Positions 17,357-26,177 of a stretch of 64,000 nt of DNA are shown piece by piece. Source of the DNA: an uncultured Spartobacteria bacterium (lineage in GTDB: Bacteria > Verrucomicrobiota > Verrucomicrobiia > Chthoniobacterales > Chthoniobacteraceae); assembly GCA_903901425.1 (NCBI GenBank), contig CAIURC010000033.1, forward strand, positions 16,331 through 80,330, written 5' to 3'. The notes under the pieces are model-generated. The model saw only the letters and a list, made by a program, of their open reading frames with translations, searched no databases and was not told where the DNA came from. The number at the start of each line of letters is the position of its first letter. Position 1 is the stretch's first letter. Both the position numbers and the translations under genes were made by a program.

Positions 17357-19153
17357 CTACCGTTCCGGCTCTTGCACAGTCGGCAACACATGCACCGCCA
17401 ACCCCTTAGTCCGGCGCTCGAGACTGGCTGCGGTCCCTTTTGAAATCCGGGTCCCGACCACAGTCAACTTCCGCAATCCATTCATCCCAGCACGGCGAAT
17501 GGCCTCAGCGGACTGATCCGAAACTTGCGTGCCTACCACGTCCAGTTCCTGCAAAGTCCGGCTCGCCAAGAGTTCTTGGAACACGGGATCCCCCATGCCC
17601 GGAGCGCGGCAGGTGAGAGACTGGAGATGGGGCATACGGGCAAGAATTTTAGCCGCCTCCAAACTGGGCAGAGCCGACTGGACATCAAGTTCTTCCAGAT
17701 TTTTGCAGGCCTCCAACACCGCCTGCGCCTGATTCGCCCCGAACTCTTTTCCTTTGAACTTAAGGGCTTTCAGCTTCGGAAAAAGCTCACCCACCAAGGC
17801 CATCTGCGCCAAGAACTCTGGATCATCCACATTCAACAAACCGAAACTTTCAATCGGACTCCGACTCAGAGCCTCCAACCCCTCCCTAGGCCATGGCCCG
17901 TCGAAAAGCTGCAGTGTCTTCAAGTGCCGGAATCCGGCCCACGATGGAAGGACGGCAGAGGTCAATCCGGTGGAATCCACAGCCAGCGACTCCAGCCGTT
18001 CAAACCGCGCCAGTTCACACCCATCCGCGTCTTGAATCTTGGATCCAGAAATCCGCAGCGCCTGTAACCCTGGCACCCCGGCAGCCAGCCCCCGGAAAAA
18101 CTCGGCAGAAAGCCCCTGACAGCTCGTCAGTTCCAAGGCACTCAGCTGGGGTGACTGGCCAAGCCAGCGGCCCGAGCGGGTATCAAAAATCGTGTTACTG
18201 ATGTAAACCCACTGCAACTGATGCAAACCCTCCAGAAATTCCCAGTTTTCCGGAGCCACCGAGAATCCCCACACCCGCAAATGCTTCAATGTCTGGAACC
18301 GGCCGAGCCGCTGCAACTCCCCGGGCAGAAGTCCGCGGCCAAAATATTTTCGATGGAGCTCAACAGACCAGAAATCCACCCTGCCGCCGGGCAGGTCACC
18401 GACTTTTTCCAATTTCTGGATTTTCCCCTTTCGCACCACTTGGATCCTCCCATTTCCCTGGAGCACCCATTTCACGGCTTCCTCCACCTCCTTCCGGCTC
18501 GCCGCTCCGTCGCTTCCTCCAGAATCTGAACTGGGGCCTTTGCCTCCTCCACCGCCTCCGCTAGGCACGGGCGACCGTTCTCCCCGGTGAACTTCCCACA
18601 TCCGCGGCAGCCACACCGACACCAGTTCCCGCCGACTTTCAAGAACCCGGCGCACCTCACCGTCCAGGTTTCTCGCAGTCAACTGTCGCGCCCCCTGCAG
18701 GAGGGCTGACTCAAACTTTGCCACCAGTTTCCGAGAGGCTTCGTCCCATCCCCGGTTCAGTTCCGAAGCCCGGTCCCGGTAAATCCTGCGCGCCCTCCGC
18801 ACAGCCTCCATGCTGGTGTCCTGATCATCCGGCGGCATGTGCCAGGACTCCTCCGCCACCCGCTCGGATTCCTGAAGGAACACCGCAGCCGCCTGTTTAT
18901 CTCCGGCGCGTCCGGCCTCGTTCAGCGCCTGTTGGAGTTGTTCTGCATACTCCTTTCTGGCCTCTTCCAACCCTGCTTTGTGAACATCCACCACCCGCTC
19001 CCGGTAGGACTTTTCAAAGCCCGCCTTCAAATCCGACAACCATCCGGCAACGGAAGCTCCCGAGGGATTGATGTTCGCATCCTCCGCACTGCACAGGCCC
19101 GAAAACCAAGCCGCACAAAGCGCCACAAACAACTGGAGGACCCGGACTTGCAT
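17357..19153 (-). CDS. Secreted coiled-coil/leucine-rich-repeat array protein 4
   Basis: This 598-residue paralogue has signal peptide MQVRVLQLFVALCAAWFSGL, followed by the charged helical domain (FEKSYRERVVDVHKAG, DDQDTSMEAVRRAR). A Gly/Ser-rich linker (near GGGGGGKGPSSDSGG) precedes the EEAVKWVLQGNG segment. The LRR tail includes LSALELTSCQGLSAEFF and LDVVGTQVSDQSAEAI. The long Gly linker is the most flexible and variable part among the paralogues. Export is likely; function unknown. Confidence 0.85.
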   Translation of the reverse strand: MQVRVLQLFVALCAAWFSGLCSAEDANINPSGASVAGWLSDLKAGFEKSYRERVVDVHKAGLEEARKEYAEQLQQALNEAGRAGDKQAAAVFLQESERVAEESWHMPPDDQDTSMEAVRRARRIYRDRASELNRGWDEASRKLVAKFESALLQGARQLTARNLDGEVRRVLESRRELVSVWLPRMWEVHRGERSPVPSGGGGGGKGPSSDSGGSDGAASRKEVEEAVKWVLQGNGRIQVVRKGKIQKLEKVGDLPGGRVDFWSVELHRKYFGRGLLPGELQRLGRFQTLKHLRVWGFSVAPENWEFLEGLHQLQWVYISNTIFDTRSGRWLGQSPQLSALELTSCQGLSAEFFRGLAAGVPGLQALRISGSKIQDADGCELARFERLESLAVDSTGLTSAVLPSWAGFRHLKTLQLFDGPWPREGLEALSRSPIESFGLLNVDDPEFLAQMALVGELFPKLKALKFKGKEFGANQAQAVLEACKNLEELDVQSALPSLEAAKILARMPHLQSLTCRAPGMGDPVFQELLASRTLQELDVVGTQVSDQSAEAIRRAGMNGLRKLTVVGTRISKGTAASLERRTKGLAVHVLPTVQEPER

Positions 19154-19167
19154 CTCAGGTTTTTAAC

Positions 19168-19204
19168 CATAGCGCTCCAACCCCTCCGAGACCAAGCTCC
19201 TTCT
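19168..19204 (-). promoter_or_regulatory. Conserved array promoter, copy 4
   Basis: On the minus strand AGAAGGAGCTTGG (CTTGGT as -35), a 17-base spacer and GCTATG end 14 bases before ATG 19153. This is the fourth copy of the element; array genes 5 and 6 lack it. Confidence 0.6.
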
Positions 19205-19297
19205 CAAGGGCGGCTGCAGCTCTCTCTGGCATCGGGTTTATTGATCCCCCGAGGAAAAGCATCCTGGCCAGGATGCTCGGGAGGGCTCTTCTCGCGT

Positions 19298-21089
19298 CTA
19301 CTGAATCCCTTCTAAAGGAACGATGCGCACCGACAACCCCTTCACCCGGCGCTCCAGGGACTCCACCGCCTGCTTTGAAATCCGCGTTCCGGTTGCGTTC
19401 AAGAATCGCAGTCCGTTTGACCCGGCACGCTGAATGGCTTCCACCGAATGATCTGAGACCTGCGTCCCCTCGACATCCAGTTCTTCCAAACTCCGGATCG
19501 CCAAAAACTCTCGGAACAGGGTGTCTTCGACTTCTGCCGCACGGCAGGCCAGCACTCGGAGATGGGGCAACTTGGCCAGAGTTTTGGCCGCCGCCAGACT
19601 CGGCTGCACACATCCGAGGTTGAGCACCTTCAAGTTTTTGAACTTCTCCACGAGGACCTCGGCATGGTTTGCACTCAAGGCTTTTCCATTCAGCTCCAAC
19701 CCCAGGAGCTTGGGAAACAATTCCCCCACCAGGGCCAACTGCGCCGGCAACGCCGCGTTGTCCGTGTCCAAAAATCCAAACTTTTCAATGGGATGGCGAC
19801 TCAAAGCCTCCAGAGCCTCCCGAGTCCAGTCTCCTCCAGGAAGAATCAAGGAGCGAAGGGAATGAATCCCTGCCCACGCAGGAAACACCCCCGGACTCAG
19901 CCCGGTGCCGTCCAAGATCAGGCTTTCGAGCCGCTCAAACCTTCCCAACTCGACACCCGCCTCCTCTCCCAACGCAGAACCTGAAAGAGACAACTGCCGC
20001 ACCCCGGAGGCACCCGAGGCAACCGTACGCAAAAATTCCGGCGTCAGCCCCTCACAACCCACCAACTCCAGAGTTTTCAACTCCTTGCACCGCGCAATCC
20101 ACGTTGCTGCCCCCGCGCTCAGAGGAATCCCCTTGAAATGCAAAATCTCCAACTGACGCAGCCCGGAAAAATAGGACCAGTCTTCGGGGGCCACGGTGAA
20201 CCCACCTAGGTAAAGCCGCTGCAAACTCCGAAACGCGCCCAAGCGGCGCAACTCCCCTGGGAGCGGTGGGCGATCGAACCCAGCCCTGGTCAGGGAGACG
20301 GACCAGAACTCCACGGCGCCCCCGGGCAGGTTACCCACCTTGCCTAATCTCTGGAGTCTGCCGAAGCGCCGGACGTAGATGCCCCCCCTGTTTTCAAGCA
20401 CCCACTTCACGGCCTCCTCCAATTCTTTCCGGCTCACCCCCCGCACTTTTTCCTGCCGGATCTGAACCGGTGCCTCCTTCGGATTTGACGCTTCCATCTG
20501 CCACTGACAGCCGTTCGCCCCGGTGGACTTCCCACATCCGCGGCAACCAGACCGCCACCAACTCCCGCCGGCATTCCAACACCCGGCGCACTTCCCTCTC
20601 CAAATTTTTCGCAGTCAACTGTCGCGCCCCCTGTACAAGCGTCGATTCAAATTCTGAAACCAGTTTCCGCGACGCCTCGTCCCAAGCCCGGTTGAGTTCA
20701 GACACTTGCTCGCGGTAGATCTGCCGAGCCCTCCGCACAACCGCCATACTCGTATCTTGGTCGTCTGGCGGCATTCGCCAGGATTCCTCCGCCACCCGCT
20801 CGGATTCCTGACGGAACACCACTGCCGTCTGCTTGTCTCCGGCGCGTTCGGCCTCCTTGAGCGCCAACTGAAGTTGCTCCGCATACTCCCGTCTGGCCAC
20901 CTCCAACCCCGCTGCATACACATCCAACACCCGCTCCCGGTACGCCTTTTCAAAGCCCGCCTTCAATTCCGCCATCCAGCCCGTCACGGAAGCGCCCACG
21001 GGCTTTATAGGCGCCTCCTGAGCACCGCATGGGCTGGGTAACAGCGTCAGAAAAACAGAGCAGAAGAACGGGAGGAATCGCGCCGCCAC
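19298..21089 (-). pseudogene. Array protein 5, interrupted by a frameshift
   Basis: Two overlapping frames make one paralogue of about 597 residues. The first encodes a signal peptide (FLPFFCSVFLTLLPSPCGA), the charged helical domain and the linker. The second encodes VSRKELEEAVKWVLENRGG and the LRR tail (KTLELVGCEGLTPEFL, LDVEGTQVSDHSVEAI). They join at a run of six G on the coding strand (20437-20442); removing one G restores the frame. The start is uncertain: GTG 21089 gives the right signal peptide, but GGAGG touches it directly. It is a true disruption, a phase-variable tract or a sequencing error. Confidence 0.7.
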
Positions 21090-21175
21090 CCTCCGATCAG
21101 TACGGTTTTCAATGCACAAATGCAACGCTGGCTCGTCGCTCTGCCGGCCGGACACCAGCCCGGTTTCCCCCGCGC

Positions 21176-22927
21176 CTAATCGAGGAGAACCGTCAGTCTC
21201 GGAAACCGGTTCCTCAAAGCCATTCCGAACTCCGATGAAACGCGTGTCTGTCTGAGGTTCAACCAAATCAGCTCCCGCATTCTCCCGTCGGCGATTCCTT
21301 GGAGCCCCGAATCCGTAACCCCCGTGTGCGCCAGATCCAAACTTTTCAGGTTCCGAATCTGCATCATTTCGGCAAGCAGATCATCTCCGAGTCTGGACGA
21401 CCGGAAACAAACCTCCTCCAGATGACTCAAATCCGACAGAACCTTGAGCGCCTCCGGATCGGGCAAGATGCCGGAAAAGTCCACCTTCACACACTTTTTG
21501 AAATGCCGGGCCAAAGACCTCACCTGGTCGGCCGTCAGTCCTTTTCCCGCCATTCCCAGCGCTCGGAGCTTTGGAAAACACCGGCCGATTTCTGCCACCT
21601 TGCGATCGAAATTCACCCACTCGGTGCTGAGCCCACCAAGGCTTTTCAGCGGCAGCCCTTTCAAATGCTCCAATCCCTCCCACGGCCCTTCAAACAATGT
21701 CAGTTCCCTCAGGCTCCGCAGCCCGCTCAACGCGGGAAAACTTTTGCAGCTGAGCCCCGTGTGGTTCAGGTGCAACTCCGTGAGTGTGCTGTGAACCGCT
21801 ATCTCCTGAGCCACAGAATCCTCCAGAGCCGAATTCTTTAGGTCCAGAGAACGAAGATGGGAGAGCCCGGCACCAAGTTCCCGGAAAAACTCGGCCGTCA
21901 GACCCTGACACCCTGTGATCTCCAGGTGGCAGAGCAGTGAACACTGGGACAACCACGACCCAACCCGCGCGTTCACCCTGCCTCCCCGCAACACAAACCT
22001 CCGCAACTGTCGCAACTCACTCAGGAACGAGAACTCCTCCGGGGCGCTATCAAAACCCACCAATCCCAAATGCCGGACCGAACGGAAGCGGGCCAGATGC
22101 TGGAGTTCCCCTGGAAACAGAGGCCTCCCAAACTTTGCCCGGTCCAGAGTGACCGCCAAAAAATCCACACGCCCCTGGGGCAGAGCGGTTTCCCTCTCCA
22201 AAGTCACCGTTTTTCCCCTGTGAAAAATGGTCACCTCGCCGCTCCCCTCCAAGACCCATTTTACCGCCGCGACCAGGGCCCGCCGATTGCCAGCGCGCTC
22301 CCGGCCCTCCCCCGGATCGCCCCCCCCGATCTTTGCCGCATCCAATGCCGGCGGGCGTAGGCTGAGCATCCGGGGCATCCATACAGACATCAGATCCCTT
22401 CTGGCAGCCTGAACTCTGCTCACCTCATGCGCCAGGTTGCGCGCGCTCAACTGCCGCACCCCCTGCACCAACGCCGCATCAAATTCCACCCGCACCTGCC
22501 GAGCCGCCATCTCCCAGTCCCGATTCAACTGAACCATCATCTCCCGGTAATTCCGACGCGCCCTCCGCAAATACTCGAGCGTTGTGTCCTCATCCGTGCT
22601 GGGCATTTGCCAATCCTCGCTTTTCAATGCCTCCAACTCCTGGCGGAACACCGACGCATCCCGCTGGTCTCCCACCCGTTCCGCATCTGAAAGACCGTAC
22701 TGAACCTGCTCGAGGTACATCTCCCGCGCCTCAACCACCCCTTTCCGGTGCTGCTCCACCACCCGATCCCGGTACACCTGCTCGAAACGCTTCTCCAGAT
22801 CCGACAACCATTCTGACACCCGGCCGTCTTCTGGCGCCGCCTCTGCATGAAGCACGTCGCCTCCTCCAAGCAGAGCCATCCCCCACAACCCAACCAAAAC
22901 CCAAAAAAACCGCCATAAACACTTCAT
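21176..22927 (-). CDS. Secreted coiled-coil/leucine-rich-repeat array protein 6 (most divergent)
   Basis: This 583-residue protein is the first gene of the array on its strand. ATG 22927 gives a signal peptide (MKCLWRFFWVLVGLWGMALL). The frame extends to 23008 but that adds a non-hydrophobic lead. It keeps the domain order (FEQVYRDRVVEQHRKG, DEDTTLEYLRRARRNYR, VAAVKWVLEGSG, LRRs such as CHLEITGCQGLTAEFF and LKSLDLAHTGVTDSGL). It differs from the other five at many positions that they share, so it may represent the ancestral copy. It lacks the shared promoter element. Confidence 0.83.
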   Translation of the reverse strand: MKCLWRFFWVLVGLWGMALLGGGDVLHAEAAPEDGRVSEWLSDLEKRFEQVYRDRVVEQHRKGVVEAREMYLEQVQYGLSDAERVGDQRDASVFRQELEALKSEDWQMPSTDEDTTLEYLRRARRNYREMMVQLNRDWEMAARQVRVEFDAALVQGVRQLSARNLAHEVSRVQAARRDLMSVWMPRMLSLRPPALDAAKIGGGDPGEGRERAGNRRALVAAVKWVLEGSGEVTIFHRGKTVTLERETALPQGRVDFLAVTLDRAKFGRPLFPGELQHLARFRSVRHLGLVGFDSAPEEFSFLSELRQLRRFVLRGGRVNARVGSWLSQCSLLCHLEITGCQGLTAEFFRELGAGLSHLRSLDLKNSALEDSVAQEIAVHSTLTELHLNHTGLSCKSFPALSGLRSLRELTLFEGPWEGLEHLKGLPLKSLGGLSTEWVNFDRKVAEIGRCFPKLRALGMAGKGLTADQVRSLARHFKKCVKVDFSGILPDPEALKVLSDLSHLEEVCFRSSRLGDDLLAEMMQIRNLKSLDLAHTGVTDSGLQGIADGRMRELIWLNLRQTRVSSEFGMALRNRFPRLTVLLD

Positions 22928-23042
22928 CTCCGGAGCATTAATGGCCCAATCTTGGCAAATAAAGATCTTTAAGTGTCCTAAATCCGCTGACTCCGCAACT
23001 TTTGCCACTCAACCCGGTTTTTCTCTCTGTAGCCTCTCTCCC
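22928..23042. promoter_or_regulatory. AT-rich divergent promoter region
   Basis: This 115-bp gap separates the divergent array gene 6 and sulfatase gene. It has a locally AT-rich patch (AATAAAGATCTTTAAG around 22957-22972) that stands out from the GC-rich surroundings. A TTGGCA hexamer sits on the plus strand just before it. The exact -35/-10 assignments are not convincing, so only the region is marked. Confidence 0.35.
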
Positions 23043-24434
23043 ATGCACCGCGCCCTCCCTGCCCTTTTCGCACTGACCAGCCTCGCATCCCTGAATGCCG
23101 CCCCGCCCAACATCGTCCTGTTCCTCGCAGACGACCTCGGCTACGGCGACCTCGGCTGCTTCGGACATCCGATCATTCAGACCCCAAACCTAGACGCCTT
23201 TGCCAAACAGGGAGCACGCCTGACCCAGTGCTACGCCGCCAGCGCCGTCTGCAGCCCGTCCCGCTCCGCCCTCCTCACCGGACGCACCCCGTACCGGAAC
23301 GGCGTGTTCACCTGGCTGGCAGAAGGCTCCGAAGCCCATCTCCGGCAGTCGGAAATCACGCTTCCGAGCCTGCTGCGCTCGGCCGGTTACGCCACCTGTC
23401 ATGCCGGCAAATGGCACCTGAACGGCCTCTTCAACAACCCGGCCCAGCCCCAACCCGGCGACCATGGCTACGACTGGTGGATGGCCACGCAGAACAACGC
23501 CGCGCCGTCCCACCAAAACCCGGAAAACTTTGTCCGCAACGGGGTCCCGGCTGGGAAACTCGAGGGCTATTCCGCGCCGCTCGTGGTCCAGGAAGCCAGC
23601 CAGTGGCTCCGGGAAAAACGCGACCCCGCCAAACCCTTCTTCCTCTCGGTCTGGACCCACGAACCCCATTACCCGATCAAGTCTGACCCGGCATTCAAGG
23701 CCCGCTATCCGGATCTCCAAGACGACCTCCAGCGCGAACACCACGCGAATGTCACGCAGATGGACGCCGCATTCGGCGAACTGCTCCGCGTCCTGGATGA
23801 ACTCAAGCTCTCGGAAAACACCTTCGTGTTCTTCACCTCTGACAACGGCCCTGAGGGCGATGGCAACAAGGGGCCGGGCCGCGGTTCCTCCGGCGGGTTG
23901 CGCGGCAGAAAACGCGACCTCCACGAGGGCGGGATCCGCGTCCCGGGCATGGTCCGCTGGCCCGGCAAGATCCCGGCCGGCACCACCGTCCATGCCCCGG
24001 TGATTGGCAGCGACCTACTCCCCACCGTCCTTGCGCTCACCGGCGTCGACAAAAAACCTCTCGGGACGCGCACGATCGACGGCACCGATGTGCTCCCGCT
24101 CCTCAACGGAACCTCCGTGGCCGTGCCCAGGATCCAGCCGCTGTTCTGGCGGCTCGACATGGCCCCGAACGCCAAGGTGGCGCTCCGGGTGGGAAACCTG
24201 AAAATCCTGACCGACGAAAGCCGGTCCCAGTTTGAGTTCTATGATCTGGAGAGCGACCCGAAGGAAACCACGGATCTGCAGACACAACGGCCCGCTGATT
24301 TCCAGAGTTTCAAAGCCCTGCTGCTCTCGCACATCACGGCGGTGGAAGCGGAAGGCCCGGACTGGTTCAAACGCCTCAACCCCAGTGGCGCGAGGCCGAA
24401 GGGCGAAACCGGCGCAAAAAAATCCGCGGAGTAA
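23043..24434 (+). CDS. Secreted sulfatase (type I, formylglycine-dependent)
   Basis: This 463-residue sulfatase hydrolyses sulfate esters. ATG 23043 gives a short signal peptide (LPALFALTSLASLNA). The first metal-binding pair is in LADDLGYGDLGCFG. The formylglycine precursor C70 lies in CSPSRSALLTGR, the canonical C-x-P-S-R motif. The Lys/His of HAGKWHLNG, and later FFTSDNGPEG, complete the active site. Such enzymes act outside the cytoplasm on sulfated glycans. The maturase is not encoded here. The substrate cannot be told from sequence. Confidence 0.92.
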   Translation: MHRALPALFALTSLASLNAAPPNIVLFLADDLGYGDLGCFGHPIIQTPNLDAFAKQGARLTQCYAASAVCSPSRSALLTGRTPYRNGVFTWLAEGSEAHLRQSEITLPSLLRSAGYATCHAGKWHLNGLFNNPAQPQPGDHGYDWWMATQNNAAPSHQNPENFVRNGVPAGKLEGYSAPLVVQEASQWLREKRDPAKPFFLSVWTHEPHYPIKSDPAFKARYPDLQDDLQREHHANVTQMDAAFGELLRVLDELKLSENTFVFFTSDNGPEGDGNKGPGRGSSGGLRGRKRDLHEGGIRVPGMVRWPGKIPAGTTVHAPVIGSDLLPTVLALTGVDKKPLGTRTIDGTDVLPLLNGTSVAVPRIQPLFWRLDMAPNAKVALRVGNLKILTDESRSQFEFYDLESDPKETTDLQTQRPADFQSFKALLLSHITAVEAEGPDWFKRLNPSGARPKGETGAKKSAE

Positions 24435-24540
24435 CCCGCGCCGTCTGGAGCGGAGTCAGGCACTGCCGGTCCCATTTCTGCTGCCATGAGCGGACCGCGA
24501 CTTGATTTCCCGGCGGTGATCGCCTTGGGTGGGCATTTTT

Positions 24541-25320
24541 ATGGAACCCACGCGGCAGCCTCCCACGCACGGGGTGGTCATCCCCAGCTACAACTCCGGC
24601 CCGCTCCTCCTTGAAACCGTCCGGGCGGTTCTGGAGGTCTGGACCCCAGTGGTGGTGGTTCTGGACGGCTGCACCGATGGAAGTGCGGAACAACTCGCTT
24701 CAGCGTTCCCGGGCAGGGAGGGACTCCATGTGATCAATCTTCCGCAGAACGGTGGCAAAGGCGCCGCAGTCCTTGCAGCGTTCCAGCATGTCGAAAAACA
24801 GGGATGGACCCATGCCGCGGTCTTTGATTCCGACGGGCAACACGCCGTTGCGGACATCCCGAAGTTTCTCGAAGCGTCCCGCCGGTATCCGCAGGCCATG
24901 ATCCTCGGCGTCCCGGTGTTCGGACAGGACGCCCCTTCCCTCCGGGTCCTTGGCCGGCGCGTGGGCAACTGGTGGACCCACCTCGAAACGCTCTGGGGCG
25001 GGATCGAAGATTCGTTGTACGGTTTCCGGGTGTACCCCGTGAACGCCTCCCTCGAAATCCTTTCCAAGATCCGCGGGGGGCGCAGGTTCGATTTCGACAC
25101 GCAACTGGCAGTCCGCCTGTACTGGATGGGGTTCCAGCCGTTGAACCTGCCGACTCCAGTCACCTACAGGTCCCGGGAGACCGGCGGCGTCAGCCATTTC
25201 CGGTATGTCCGGGACAATGTGCTGCTGACTCTGGTTCACACGCTCCTGGTCCTGCAGGCGCTCCTCCGACTGCCCCGGCTTTTACGGATGCGCCGCCGCC
25301 CCCCCCTGATTTTTCCATGA
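24541..25320 (+). CDS. Family 2 glycosyltransferase (dolichyl-phosphate-mannose synthase type)
   Basis: This 259-residue protein has a GT-A fold pattern: VVIPSYNSG at the N terminus, VVVVLDGCTDGS, and a metal-binding D96-S-D98 in VFDSDGQH. A later NWWTHLETLWGGIEDSLYGFRVYP motif is seen in GT2 enzymes linked to lipid and aryl-polyene clusters. A hydrophobic, basic C terminus (LLRMRRRPPL) suggests membrane association. A GTG at 24529 is an alternative start. Its stop overlaps the deacetylase start in ATGA, so the two are coupled. The sugar donor is unknown. Confidence 0.85.
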   Translation: MEPTRQPPTHGVVIPSYNSGPLLLETVRAVLEVWTPVVVVLDGCTDGSAEQLASAFPGREGLHVINLPQNGGKGAAVLAAFQHVEKQGWTHAAVFDSDGQHAVADIPKFLEASRRYPQAMILGVPVFGQDAPSLRVLGRRVGNWWTHLETLWGGIEDSLYGFRVYPVNASLEILSKIRGGRRFDFDTQLAVRLYWMGFQPLNLPTPVTYRSRETGGVSHFRYVRDNVLLTLVHTLLVLQALLRLPRLLRMRRRPPLIFP

Positions 25321-26177
25321 CCCCGGTTCCGCCACGGTTCCGTCGCGGAATCACTCTGGCTGCCACCGGTCTCCTGGCACTCGAATCCGTCCGGAGGGGC
25401 CTGGTGGAGGGTTCCTTTGCCGAATCCTTTCCCATGGGTGTGGCAGCTTGGAGCGCGTTCCTTCTCCCCACGCTTTTCAGAAACTGCCCGTGGAACGGGC
25501 CGGTCACCCGCACATTTAAAACTCAGGCCCGGGAGGTCTGGCTGACCATCGACGACGGGCCGGACCCGGCAGACACCCCGGAAATCTTGGAGGTGCTCGG
25601 CAAACACCAGGCGACAGCCACATTTTTTGCGATTGGACGCCGGGTCGAGGAACATCCCGATCTGGCCGCAGCCGTGACCCGCGCGGGGCATCCGATGCAG
25701 TCCCACACCTATTCACACCCCTCGGCATCTTTCTGGGCTGCCGGCCCAACGCGCGTCCGGCGGGAACTGGGGGACGGCATCCGCGTGATCCGGGAATCAA
25801 CCGGCATCCAGCCCACCCAGTTCCGGTCCCCGGCAGGCTTGTCGAATCCGTTCGTGCACGCACGGGTCTCCCAACTCGGACTGCAGATGGTGGGCTGGAG
25901 CGTGGCCGGATTTGACGGCGTTCCGCACAGCCCCGATGCCGTGGTGCACAGGGTGCTGGCCGGGATCCGGCCCGGGGCCATCCTTCTGCTCCATGAAGGC
26001 CCCGTGCTCGGGATGAAACCAGGCACCCGGGCCCGGACACTCGCTCGAATCCTTGCCGGCCTGGATTCGGCCGGGTACAGGACTGTGATTCCAGCCCTTG
26101 GAAATTCCGCGGCCCTACACGGGGAAGTCGGAAAGCCGCCTCTGGAAATGGGCTTCGACCTCCGACGCAAGCGCTGA
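25317..26177 (+). CDS. Polysaccharide deacetylase-family protein (NodB domain)
   Basis: This 286-residue protein has an N-terminal hydrophobic segment followed by a NodB homology domain. The metal and catalytic residues are visible: D79-D80 in LTIDDGPD and H130/H134 in SHTYSHP. An FRSPAG motif and LLLHEGP near the end complete the canonical set. These enzymes remove N- or O-acetyl groups from amino sugars or modify lipid-linked sugars. Coupled to the GT2 gene, it may process the same glycosylated product. Its last 63 bases overlap the convergent acyltransferase gene. Confidence 0.85.
   Translation: MTPVPPRFRRGITLAATGLLALESVRRGLVEGSFAESFPMGVAAWSAFLLPTLFRNCPWNGPVTRTFKTQAREVWLTIDDGPDPADTPEILEVLGKHQATATFFAIGRRVEEHPDLAAAVTRAGHPMQSHTYSHPSASFWAAGPTRVRRELGDGIRVIRESTGIQPTQFRSPAGLSNPFVHARVSQLGLQMVGWSVAGFDGVPHSPDAVVHRVLAGIRPGAILLLHEGPVLGMKPGTRARTLARILAGLDSAGYRTVIPALGNSAALHGEVGKPPLEMGFDLRRKR

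Noticed and set aside
21090..21266. Upstream extension of array gene 5
   Set aside because: It would run into the end of array gene 6 and places non-signal sequence before the signal peptide.
11888..22412. Many plus-strand open frames across the LRR array, some with similar repeated peptides
   Set aside because: The repeated peptides simply mirror the conserved minus-strand paralogues; they lack starts with ribosome binding sites and any family motif.
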